Part shown: piece after piece, positions 53,012 to 61,192 of the stretch | Position numbering within the stretch: the first letter of the stretch is position 1 | Layout: each line of letters begins with the position of its first letter | Origin: JAISST01 sp050434145 | GTDB taxonomy: Bacteria > Fusobacteriota > Fusobacteriia > Fusobacteriales > Fusobacteriaceae | Assembly (NCBI RefSeq): GCF_050434145.1 | Contig: NZ_JBNPVX010000006.1 | Coordinates: 23,867 to 87,866 of the forward strand | DNA length: 64,000 nucleotides | Direction of reading: 5' to 3' | Notes under the pieces: generated by a model | Databases searched by the model: none | What the model saw: the letters and a program-made list of their open reading frames with translations, nothing else | Told to the model about the DNA's origin: nothing | Made by a program: the position numbers and the translations under genes

Positions 53012-53913
53012 AATTACAAGTACAAATAAAGAAAGAACTAAAAAATTTTACATTAAATGTAGATTTTAGTAATAAAGAGAATATAGTAGGAATATTAGGA
53101 AATTCAGGCTGTGGAAAATCAATGACTTTAAAGAGTATTGGGGGAATTGTAATACCAGATTCAGGAGAGATTATATTAAATGACAAAATTTTATTTAATG
53201 AAAGAGAGAAAATAAATCTTACACCACAAAAAAGAAAGGTAGGATATTTATTTCAAAATTATGCGTTATTCCCAAATATGACAGTAGAAGATAATATTGG
53301 TATTAGTTTATTAAATACAGACAAAGAATTTAGAGAAAACAAAATAAGAGAAATGATTGATATGTTCCAATTGAAAGGATTAGAAAAACATTACCCTAAA
53401 AAATTATCAGGAGGTGAACAGCAAAGAACAGCTTTAGCACGGGTATTGGCCTATAATCCAGATGTATTACTTCTAGATGAGCCATTTTCAGCTTTAGATG
53501 CTCATTTAAAAATAGAATTGCGTGCTCAAATGAAAGAAATATTAGAAAATTTTCGTGGAATTTCTATAATAGTGTCCCATGATAGAGATGATTTGAAATA
53601 TTTGACTAAAGAATTATTCATAATGAAAGAAGGAGTGATTATTCTAAAGGAGAAGACGTCTCAAATAATGGAAAATCCTATTAATTATTACACTGCTGTA
53701 ATGACAGGAGTGAAGAATATTTCTCCAATTAAAGTTATCTCTGAAATGAAAATATATGCAATAGATTGGGGTATGGAAATGGAACTGTCAGAAAAATTAG
53801 GAGATAATATAAAATATATTGGAATAAAAGACTTTTCAATAGATATGAAAGAGATACAAGTGCAAGAGAGGATCTTGCATATGACAGAGCAGATTGTTTT
53901 ATTGGAGGAATAA
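53008..53913 (+). CDS. modC: Molybdate ABC transporter ATPase ModC
   Basis: 301 residues. Walker A GNSGCGKSMTLKSI, Q-loop LFQNYALFPNM, signature LSGGEQQRTALARVLAYNP, Walker B LLLDEPFSALD, and the switch His in VSHDRDD are all present. The C-terminal 70 residues are a short TOBE/MOP-like regulatory extension. It energises molybdate import. A TTG start overlaps the modB stop codon and has AGAGGTGG just upstream. Confidence 0.93.
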   Translation: MKLQVQIKKELKNFTLNVDFSNKENIVGILGNSGCGKSMTLKSIGGIVIPDSGEIILNDKILFNEREKINLTPQKRKVGYLFQNYALFPNMTVEDNIGISLLNTDKEFRENKIREMIDMFQLKGLEKHYPKKLSGGEQQRTALARVLAYNPDVLLLDEPFSALDAHLKIELRAQMKEILENFRGISIIVSHDRDDLKYLTKELFIMKEGVIILKEKTSQIMENPINYYTAVMTGVKNISPIKVISEMKIYAIDWGMEMELSEKLGDNIKYIGIKDFSIDMKEIQVQERILHMTEQIVLLEE

Positions 53914-53915
53914 AA

Positions 53916-54944
53916 ATGGGCAATAGAACTTTTTTTGAAATGCTAGCCAAATATGGTCAAGGGAAAAGAGCTATTATATTAGATGGAATTTTTAAGGGAA
54001 TAGAAATTGTCTTAAAAAATAGTCAATCAAGAGAGAATTTAAGCAAAAAAATATCTATTGATAATTTAAAATATTTATACAATATTATAAACAATCAAAA
54101 TAAATCTGAAGTAATTAGTTCAAAAATAGGAAATATATTTGTAGAAGTGGCAAATGTTTCTCCTAGACTGATAATATTGGGAGGTGGACATATATCATTG
54201 CCTCTTTCTGTGATAGGTAAAATGTGTGACTTTGAAGTTGTAATAGTTGATGATAGAATGGAATTTTCCAATAATGTCAGATTTCCTGCTGCAGATAAAG
54301 TGATTTGTTGTGATTTTGAAAAATTATATAATTATATTGAAACTAAAAAGAATGATTATTTTGTGATAGTAACTAGAGGCCATCTTAATGATGAAGCATG
54401 TTTAGAAACAATAATTAATAAAAAAAGCTATATTTATTTAGGAATGATTGGTTCCAAAACTAAAGTAGAATTAACAATAAAAAATATGGAAAAGAAAGGT
54501 TATTCCAAAGAGAAATTATCAAAAATTCATGCTCCTATTGGATTGAAAATAGGTGGACAATCCCCTGGAGAAATAGCAATAAGTATAGGAGCTCAATTAG
54601 TACAAGAGAAGAATAAAATTTGCAATGAATTAATAGATAGTAAACTAATTGCAGAATTGCTTGACAACAAAGAAAAGAGAGTATTATGTACAGTAATAGA
54701 AAAAAATGGCTCTGGCCCACGAGGAGTGGGAAGTAAAATGTTAGTAAAATTTAATGGAGAAATCATAGGAACTATAGGTGGGGGTTCTTTGGAGTATGAA
54801 GCAATAAAAAAGTCGACTTTCATGATGAAAAATATGATTTCAGAAAAATTTTTCTATGAAGAATTTAATCTTTCAAATATAGAGAGTTCTGCGTTGGGAA
54901 TGATTTGTGGTGGAAAAATTAAAGTTCTGTTTGAAATTATATAA
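53916..54944 (+). CDS. XdhC/CoxI-family molybdenum hydroxylase maturation protein, unusual domain order
   Basis: 342 residues. A Rossmann XdhC domain is in the middle (RLIILGGGHISLPLSVIG, DDRMEFSNNVRFPAADKV, TRGHLNDEACLE, GMIGSKTKVE, HAPIGLKIGGQSPGEIAISIGAQL). The CoxI part (RVLCTVIEKNGSGPRGVGSKMLV, GTIGGGSLEYEA, LGMICGG) is at the C-terminus, while in most XdhC proteins it comes first. The first 75 residues are a diverged region. XdhC family members bind and sulfurate the molybdenum cofactor and insert it into the hydroxylase. Directly after modC. RBS GGAGG. Confidence 0.87.
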   Translation: MGNRTFFEMLAKYGQGKRAIILDGIFKGIEIVLKNSQSRENLSKKISIDNLKYLYNIINNQNKSEVISSKIGNIFVEVANVSPRLIILGGGHISLPLSVIGKMCDFEVVIVDDRMEFSNNVRFPAADKVICCDFEKLYNYIETKKNDYFVIVTRGHLNDEACLETIINKKSYIYLGMIGSKTKVELTIKNMEKKGYSKEKLSKIHAPIGLKIGGQSPGEIAISIGAQLVQEKNKICNELIDSKLIAELLDNKEKRVLCTVIEKNGSGPRGVGSKMLVKFNGEIIGTIGGGSLEYEAIKKSTFMMKNMISEKFFYEEFNLSNIESSALGMICGGKIKVLFEII

Positions 54945-55047
54945 AATAGAAAGATAGATAAGTAATATATGTAAAGTATTGAAAAAATTACTCTTTGATG
55001 GTAATATATTAGCCTAAAAGAAAACTTTAAATTATTTTGGAGGAGAA

Positions 55048-56469
55048 ATGAGTGAAAAGAACAGAAATGCATCACCAATGGATTTAAATGGAACAATGCC
55101 CCTGTTAAAGGCTCTACCCCTTGGAATACAGCATGTATTAGCAATGTTTGTAGGAAATTTATTACCATTAATATTGGTAACCACTGCTTGTGGAATCGCT
55201 GCAGGAGACCCCGAACTTTTGGGGATATTATTGCAAAATGCAATGATAACAGCAGGGATAGGTACACTTATCCAGATATATGGATTAGGTCCAATAGGCG
55301 GGAGATTACCCATAGTAATGGGGACAAGTTCTGGATTTATAGGAGTAACAAGAAGCGCAGCAGTTACAATCGGTGGAATTGCAGGGTATGGAGCAGTATT
55401 ATTGGCAGGTCTACTTGGAGGGATATTTGAAATGGTTTTAGGATTTTTCTTGAAGCCGCTAAGAAAATTTTTCCCATCTGTAGTAACAGGTACAGTGGTA
55501 TTGTCAATAGGACTATCTTTAATAATAGTTGGAGTGAATTCATTTGCAGGTGGAGGTGGAAAACCTGATTTTGGTTCATGTGAGAATTTGTTTGTTGGCT
55601 TTGTTGTTATGTGTATTATAATAGGAGTCAAACACTGGACAAAAGGATTTTTGAGCTATTCTTCTATATTAGTTGGAATTGTAGTTGGATACATTTTGGT
55701 AACTTTTATGGGAATGTTTTTAGAGAATACATCGACATATATAGATAAATCTGGTGCTGTAGTCAATTATACAAAATCTTGGGTATTGGATTGGTCAAGA
55801 GTAACAGCAGCAAAGTGGTTTTCATTACCAAAACTGTTTCCAGTAAAATATGTATTTGACTGGAGAGCGATTATCCCTATAGGAGTAATGTTTATTGTTA
55901 CTGCAGTAGAGACTATAGGAGATACATCTGGTATTACAGAGGGGGGGTTAGGAAGAGAAGCTACTGATAAAGAACTATCAGGGGCAGTATTATGTGATGG
56001 GTTTAATTCTGCAATAGCATCTGTATTTGGGGTATTGCCTCATACATCTTTCAGTCAAAATGTTGGACTAGTGGGAATGACAAAAGTTGTAAATAGATTT
56101 GCAATATCAACTGGTGGAATGTTTTTGATATTATGTGGATTGTTTCCTAAATTAGCAGCATTAATAGGAGCTATGCCGCAAAGTGTATTAGGAGGAGCAG
56201 CTATAATTATATTTGCTTCGATAATATTAAGTGGTATTGGATTAATTTCTAAAGATGGTTTGACATCAAGAAAGATAACAATAGTTTCTGTAGCATTGGG
56301 ATTAGGGTTTGGTCTTGGTTCTAATACAAGTGCATTAAATCAAATGCCAGAATTGGTAAGATTGATATTTGGTGGTTCTGGAATAGTACCAGCAGCAGCA
56401 TTAGCAATAATTTTGAATGTTGTGTTACCTAAAGATGCTGTGGATGAAGCTGATAGCAACAAAAAATAA
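55048..56469 (+). CDS. XanQ/UraA-type NCS2 permease (third purine permease)
   Basis: 473 residues with about 14 transmembrane segments. Words: PLGIQHVLAMFVGNLLPLILV, GLGPIGGRLPIVMGTSSGFIG, VNSFAGGGGKPDFGS, AVETIGDTSGITEGGLGREAT, and CDGFNSAIASVFGVLPHTSFSQNVGLV. QH and the NCS2 signature suit xanthine or urate import with protons. The ATG at 55048 follows TTGGAGG. It has a clear terminator and closes the molybdenum/selenium gene run. It is a relative of, but clearly different from, the permease at 46351. Confidence 0.9.
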   Translation: MSEKNRNASPMDLNGTMPLLKALPLGIQHVLAMFVGNLLPLILVTTACGIAAGDPELLGILLQNAMITAGIGTLIQIYGLGPIGGRLPIVMGTSSGFIGVTRSAAVTIGGIAGYGAVLLAGLLGGIFEMVLGFFLKPLRKFFPSVVTGTVVLSIGLSLIIVGVNSFAGGGGKPDFGSCENLFVGFVVMCIIIGVKHWTKGFLSYSSILVGIVVGYILVTFMGMFLENTSTYIDKSGAVVNYTKSWVLDWSRVTAAKWFSLPKLFPVKYVFDWRAIIPIGVMFIVTAVETIGDTSGITEGGLGREATDKELSGAVLCDGFNSAIASVFGVLPHTSFSQNVGLVGMTKVVNRFAISTGGMFLILCGLFPKLAALIGAMPQSVLGGAAIIIFASIILSGIGLISKDGLTSRKITIVSVALGLGFGLGSNTSALNQMPELVRLIFGGSGIVPAAALAIILNVVLPKDAVDEADSNKK

Positions 56470-56487
56470 GCAATATAATAAAAATTT

Positions 56488-56519
56488 AAATCTGTAGCTA
56501 AATATAGCTGCAGATTTTT
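56488..56519 (+). terminator. Terminator after the third permease gene
   Basis: AAATCTG (56488-56494) and CAGATTT (56511-56517) pair, with inner AGCT/AGCT, followed by T residues. Confidence 0.85.
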
Positions 56520-56670
56520 ATTATATATATAATATATTATTGATATTTATTTTTTAAATAGGAAAGAGTGTCTAAGTTTATAAAAAATTAAGAAAATAAA
56601 TATAAATTTCATAAATATAACTATATACAATATTTATATTTGAAGACTTTGTATAAATAAAGAAAAAAAA

Positions 56671-56699
56671 TTGACAAAAACAAACAATGTGTTTATAAT
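56671..56699 (+). promoter_or_regulatory. Consensus sigma-70 promoter of glsA
   Basis: TTGACA (56671-56676) and TATAAT (56694-56699) with an exact 17-base spacer, a full consensus match and the strongest promoter in the window. The leader to the GTG start is about 70 bases. The rest of the gap is AT-rich with a small hairpin near 56705. Confidence 0.85.
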
Positions 56700-56775
56700 T
56701 TAAATGGTATATTTCCATTTTATTATGAAATATCAGTAATTAAGATTTACAAAAAAATTATTAGGAGGGACTCTA

Positions 56776-57690
56776 GTGAAAGATTTATTAGAAAAATTGG
56801 TAAAAAGAAATATTCCATTAACCAAAAATGGAAATGTAGCCAATTATATTCCTGAATTAGATAAGGCAGAAAAGGAAGCACTAGGAATATATATAATAGA
56901 TCATGAAAAAAATGAAAGTTGGGCTGGTGATTATGGACAAAAATTCACAATTCAAAGTATATCTAAAATAATTTCCTTAATGCTAGCAATATTGGATAAT
57001 GGAGAAGATTATGTATTTTCTAGAGTTGGGATGGAACCAACTGGCGATCCATTTTATTCTATTAGAAAATTAGAAACGAAAGAAAAAAGTATGCCATGGA
57101 ATCCATTAATAAATGCAGGAGCAATAGCTATTTCTTCGATGATAAAAGGAAGTGATAGTCGTGAAAAATTTCAGAGACTACTAGATTTTACAAGAACTAT
57201 TTCAGAAGATAAGACTTTAGATGTAAACTACAAGATATATTGTGGAGAGGCAGAAACAGGTAATAGGAATAGAGCTATAGCATATTTCTTAAAAAGTGAA
57301 GGAACTCTTGCAGGGAAGGTAGATGATGCTTTAGAAATTTATTTTAAGCAATGTTCTATGGAAGTAACAGCAAAATCTTTGGCAAAAATAGCATTATTTT
57401 TGGCGAATAATGGGAAGTTAAGCAGTGGAGAAGAGATTATAAATAATAGAATAGCTACTATAATAAAAACATTGATGGTGACATGTGGAATGTATGATAG
57501 TTCAGGGGAATTTGCAGTGAAAGTAGGTATACCATCCAAAAGTGGTGTAGGTGGTGGAATTTTATCAGTAGTGCCTGGAAAAATGGGAATAGGAGTTTTT
57601 GGACCTTCTTTAGATAAAAAAGGAAATTCTATAGGTGGTGTAGCAATGTTAGAAGATCTAGCAAGAGAATTGAAGCTGTCAATATTCTAA
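56776..57690 (+). CDS. glsA: Glutaminase A
   Basis: 304 residues, the usual size of bacterial GlsA. The serine-lysine dyad is in FTIQSISKIISL. Other family words: GNVANYIPELDKA, RVGMEPTGDPFYS, NPLINAGAIAISS, GNRNRAIAYFLKSEG, YFKQCSMEV, MVTCGMYDSSGEFAVKVGIPSKSGVGGGI. It hydrolyses glutamine to glutamate and ammonia. The GTG start has TTAGGAGGG upstream. A consensus promoter precedes it, so it is expressed on its own and could feed glutamate to the next genes. Confidence 0.95.
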   Translation: MKDLLEKLVKRNIPLTKNGNVANYIPELDKAEKEALGIYIIDHEKNESWAGDYGQKFTIQSISKIISLMLAILDNGEDYVFSRVGMEPTGDPFYSIRKLETKEKSMPWNPLINAGAIAISSMIKGSDSREKFQRLLDFTRTISEDKTLDVNYKIYCGEAETGNRNRAIAYFLKSEGTLAGKVDDALEIYFKQCSMEVTAKSLAKIALFLANNGKLSSGEEIINNRIATIIKTLMVTCGMYDSSGEFAVKVGIPSKSGVGGGILSVVPGKMGIGVFGPSLDKKGNSIGGVAMLEDLARELKLSIF

Positions 57691-57912
57691 GAAAGGATGA
57701 TATTTTTCATTGATTAAAATATTGTTCCTTATTAAAACAAAAAAATAAAATAATGAATACATTGATTCAATATATCAAATAGTCGAATAATATTTATAAA
57801 ATAAATAAAAAATGTGAAAAAAATTAAAATAAATGTTAAAATAAAAAAATAATATTAAAAAATAAAAAAATAAAAATATATTATCAAAATTATAGACGCT
57901 GCACACTCCTAA

Positions 57913-58006
57913 CAGCAGATGAGCATAGCGTGGCTGGTGGAAAATAAAAATCAAGGAAATAATAAAGTATGTATTTTAAGAAGTAAAAAATAGTTTTGTA
58001 ATAACT
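57913..58006 (+). promoter_or_regulatory. Structured leader (copy 5) upstream of the M20 amidohydrolase
   Basis: The 344-base gap after glsA is very A-rich up to 57890. Then CAGC (57913-57916) and GGCTG (57932-57936) enclose GAGCATAGC, as in copy 1. AGT (57966-57968) pairs with ACT (58004-58006) around the core TAAAAAATAGTTTT (57984-57997). The C-G pair closing copy 1 (180, 215) is replaced by T-A here (57968, 58004), a compensatory change. It is 28 bases before the gene. Confidence 0.5.
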
Positions 58007-58034
58007 CATAAAAAATCATATTTGGAGGAAAAGA

Positions 58035-59216
58035 ATGAAAGAAAAATTAGAAAAATTATCAGAAAAATACCTAGAGAGAATTATGAAAATTAGACAAGAA
58101 CTTCATAAAGTACCAGAATTAGGTTTTAAAGAATTTAAAACATCTGAAATAATAAAACAAGAATTGGATAAAATAGGAATACCATATGAGGCAAATATTG
58201 CTGTGACTGGGGTTGTTGGCTTAATAAAAGGCAAAAATCCAGGAAAAACTGTGCTGCTAAGAGCTGATATAGATGCATTGCCAATTAATGAAGAAAGTAA
58301 TGTTCCATATAAATCTGAAATTTCTGGGAACATGCATGCATGTGGTCACGATGGACATACTGCTGGATTGCTAGGAGCAGCAATGATATTAAATGAATTG
58401 AAAGATACATTTGATGGAAATGTAAAACTAGTATTTCAACCTGCAGAAGAAGGCCCAGGAGGGGCTAAACCTATGATTGATGCTGGAATTTTAGAAAACC
58501 CAAAAGTTGATGGGGCTTTTGGCTGTCATATATGGCCAGGATTACCAGCAGGTAAAATTATGATAAAAGATGGAGAGATGATGTCTCACACTACTTCCTT
58601 TGACTTGATGATACAAGGAGTAGGCGGACATGGATCACAACCAGAAAATACAGTAGATCCAATAGTTATTGGTGCACAAATAATAACAAATTTTCAAAAT
58701 ATAAAAGGAAGACTTTTAAGTACATTAAAACCAGCGGTTTTATCATGTTGTAGCATAAAGGCAGGTGATGCTTATAATGTCATCCCAGATACTCTTGCAA
58801 TAAAAGGAACAATAAGAACTTTTGATGAAGAATTAACCAATGAAATAGTTGATAAGATGGAAAATATAATAAAAGGAATAACAACTGCTTATAATGCTAC
58901 CTATAAATTTGATGTAAATAGAATGTATCCAGCATTGATAAATAACCATGAAATGTACGAATTAACAAAAGCATCTTTAACTGAGCTTTTAGGAGAAGAT
59001 AATATAATGATAGCAGATGAGCCCCGAATGGGATCAGAAGATTTTTCATATTTTAGTAAGGCTGTTCCTTCTAACTTTTATTTTGTAGGAGTAAAAGATG
59101 GGCAAGAAGATATAGAGACATTGCTGCATCATCCAAGACTATTATGGAACGAAAAGTATCTAAGTATAAATGCCAAAACCTTATCAAAACTAGCCTTGGA
59201 TTTTTTAAAGAAATAA
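58035..59216 (+). CDS. M20D-family amidohydrolase (hippuricase/AbgB-like)
   Basis: 393 residues. Seen: RQELHKVPELGFKEFKT, VLLRADIDALPINEES, the metal block GNMHACGHDGHTAGLLG with its Cys, FQPAEEGPGGAKPMIDAG, the dimerisation part VGGHGSQPENTVDPI, and MGSEDFSYF. It would release an acyl or aroyl group from an amino acid conjugate, such as N-acyl or p-aminobenzoyl-glutamate. The AbgT transporter gene follows, which supports a conjugate of p-aminobenzoyl-glutamate type, yet only one M20 subunit is present. TTGGAGG precedes the ATG. Confidence 0.9.
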   Translation: MKEKLEKLSEKYLERIMKIRQELHKVPELGFKEFKTSEIIKQELDKIGIPYEANIAVTGVVGLIKGKNPGKTVLLRADIDALPINEESNVPYKSEISGNMHACGHDGHTAGLLGAAMILNELKDTFDGNVKLVFQPAEEGPGGAKPMIDAGILENPKVDGAFGCHIWPGLPAGKIMIKDGEMMSHTTSFDLMIQGVGGHGSQPENTVDPIVIGAQIITNFQNIKGRLLSTLKPAVLSCCSIKAGDAYNVIPDTLAIKGTIRTFDEELTNEIVDKMENIIKGITTAYNATYKFDVNRMYPALINNHEMYELTKASLTELLGEDNIMIADEPRMGSEDFSYFSKAVPSNFYFVGVKDGQEDIETLLHHPRLLWNEKYLSINAKTLSKLALDFLKK

Positions 59217-59427
59217 AAAAATTTGCAATTTGAATGATAATGTTGTAATAAATTAAGTGATAAATATTATTATTAAAGATAAGTAGTTTCAGAATGAATA
59301 TTAATGATTTGAATTTTATTTATACAATATAGTATAGACAGTGCTGAAATTCAATCTTTCTTCATTATTGTTCAAATGCTATTGATAATATCACTTTTAA
59401 GGCTTTGGACAAAGTCTCGAAAATATC

Positions 59428-59553
59428 TCAGGCACTACTAAGGATTAACAATATCTGAGAAAAGTAAGGCTGGAATGGTAAAAAAATCAACAACTAACTA
59501 TTGTCAAGAAAATTAATAAGGTTATATTAAAATTATATATAAAAAAATAGTTT
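59428..59553 (+). promoter_or_regulatory. Leader (copy 6) upstream of the AbgT transporter
   Basis: The 349-base gap 59217-59565 has an AT-rich first part with no gene. AGGCACTACTAAGG and later AAGGCTGGAATGG align by eye with AAGGCACTGTCGG and GAGGCTGGAGG of copy 1. CTCAG (about 59427-59431) can pair with CTGAG (about 59455-59459). The core AAAAAAATAGTTT lies at 59541-59553, immediately before the AGGAGG site. The lower stem is poorly kept. Confidence 0.4.
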
Positions 59554-59565
59554 AGGAGGTTTTTT

Positions 59566-61101
59566 ATGAGTGAGGCAGTACAAAAGAAAAAATTGATGGA
59601 CAAATTCATTGATGGAATTGAAGCAGTTGGAAATAAGCTACCACCACCACCAATACTCTTTTTGGGATTGTTTTTAATAGTTGGAGCTTTCTCAACAATA
59701 TTTTCTATCATGGGGGTATCTCTTTTGAATCCTGCAACAGGGAAAGAAGTAGCAGTGCAAGGGTTCTTTTCTACAGCAGGTTTACATTGGATACTAAAGG
59801 ATATGGTAAAGAATTTTACTACTTTTGCCCCTTTGGGATTGGTTATCACCATGACACTTGCTATAGGATTTTGTGAAGAATCTGGAATGCTAGTAGCAAT
59901 GCTAAGAAATTCATTGAAAAATGTACCGCCAGCAGCTGTTCCTTATGCGATTGCATTTGCAGGAACAATAGGAAACATTGCTTCTGATACAGCAATGGTG
60001 GTAATACCACCACTAGCAGCTATTGTTTATATTGGAGTGAAAAAACATCCAGTAGTAGGAATGATAGTCGGACTTGCAGGTGCTCAGGCAGGATTCACTG
60101 CTAATATAATGGTAGCTGGAACAGATGTATTATTACAAGGGTTGACAAACGGTGCTTTAGAAGGATTTTTAGGAGAAAATGCAAAAGCATACTTAGTAGA
60201 TCCTACTTGTAACTGGTTTTTTATGATTGCTTCTACTTTTCTTTGTTCGGCAGTAATAGGATTTATATCTGTAAAAATAATTGAACCAAGATTTGGAAAA
60301 TATCAAGGGGCTACAGAAGATGATAAAATAGAAGAAGTAACTCCTATAGAGAAAAAAGGATTAAAAATGTCAGGACTAATGGCAATCTTATACATTGGTC
60401 TAATTGTTTTTGGTTTTTTCATGGGACCACTATCTAAAGAAGGGAAATTCATGGGTTCTCCTTTATTAACAGGGCTTATTCCAGTTATTTTTATGTTTTT
60501 TAGTATCACTGGAATTACTTATGGAATTGTTACTAAAAAATTCTCAACTCTTAAAGAGATAAATGGTGCAATGGTAAAACAAATGACTGCAATGGGTTCT
60601 TATATTGTATTTTGCTTCTTCTGTGGACAATTCCAAGGACTTTTCAATTGGAGTAAAATGGGAACTCTTATAGCAATAAAAGGTTCAGAAATATTAACAG
60701 CCATTGGACTGAAAGGAATACCATTGAGTGTAGCTTTCATATTACTTTGTGCATTTGTAAACTTGTTTGTAACATCAGGATCAGCAAAATGGGCAATATT
60801 TGCTCCAATATTTGTACCAATGTTATTCCAAATGGGATACCAACCAGCATTCACTCAATTATTATACAGAATAGGAGATTCCCCAGGGAATACATTTACA
60901 CCAATGAGTGCTTATATATGGATGGTAATGGGGGTAGCTCAGATTAAATATGATAAAGATTTGAAAATAGGTACAATGATTTCTAGTACATTTCCAATAG
61001 CGGTCACATTACAAATAGCTTGGATAATAATGCTAGTAATTTGGATGGCTCTTAAGTTGCCAATTGGTCCAGGAGCAGGAATATACTTACCTAAAATATA
61101 A
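59566..61101 (+). CDS. AbgT-family transporter
   Basis: 511 residues with about 12 transmembrane segments: VGNKLPPPPILFLGLFLIVGA, IGFCEESGMLVAMLRN, GTIGNIASDTAMVVIPPLAA, GAQAGFTANIMVAGTDVLLQG, and the second hairpin GSAKWAIFAPIFVPMLFQMG with DSPGNTFTPMSAY. Family members import p-aminobenzoyl-glutamate or export sulfonamides. Paired with the M20 amidohydrolase just upstream, uptake and cleavage of a glutamate conjugate is the likely scheme. TTAGGAGG precedes the ATG. A strong terminator follows. Confidence 0.92.
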   Translation: MSEAVQKKKLMDKFIDGIEAVGNKLPPPPILFLGLFLIVGAFSTIFSIMGVSLLNPATGKEVAVQGFFSTAGLHWILKDMVKNFTTFAPLGLVITMTLAIGFCEESGMLVAMLRNSLKNVPPAAVPYAIAFAGTIGNIASDTAMVVIPPLAAIVYIGVKKHPVVGMIVGLAGAQAGFTANIMVAGTDVLLQGLTNGALEGFLGENAKAYLVDPTCNWFFMIASTFLCSAVIGFISVKIIEPRFGKYQGATEDDKIEEVTPIEKKGLKMSGLMAILYIGLIVFGFFMGPLSKEGKFMGSPLLTGLIPVIFMFFSITGITYGIVTKKFSTLKEINGAMVKQMTAMGSYIVFCFFCGQFQGLFNWSKMGTLIAIKGSEILTAIGLKGIPLSVAFILLCAFVNLFVTSGSAKWAIFAPIFVPMLFQMGYQPAFTQLLYRIGDSPGNTFTPMSAYIWMVMGVAQIKYDKDLKIGTMISSTFPIAVTLQIAWIIMLVIWMALKLPIGPGAGIYLPKI

Positions 61102-61125
61102 TTATAAAAAAATAAGATAGATAAT

Positions 61126-61165
61126 AAAAAGATGATAGCAATTTATTTTGTTATCATCTTTTTTT
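61126..61165. terminator. Bidirectional terminator between convergent genes
   Basis: AAAAAGATGATA (61126-61137) pairs with TATCATCTTTTT (61152-61163); T-rich on both strands, so it serves the AbgT gene and the minus-strand operon. Confidence 0.85.
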
Positions 61166-61192
61166 ATAATTTTAATAAAGTTATTATTAAAA

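Noticed and set aside
55032..55631. Long open frames antisense to permease genes (also at 47046-47495, 31475-31858 and 19190-19552)
   Set aside because: They mirror hydrophobic codons of the real genes, have no ribosome sites and encode Pro/Ile/Asn-rich strings with no domain.
57780..57890. Extremely A-rich stretch as a replication origin or binding array
   Set aside because: No DnaA-box set or iteron is visible; it seems to be plain low-complexity intergenic DNA.
59395..59480. Glycine-riboswitch-like TCTCAGGCACTACTAAGG
   Set aside because: Only one short word fits; no paired aptamer with the conserved GAAGGGGC-type core is seen. It aligns better with leader copy 1.
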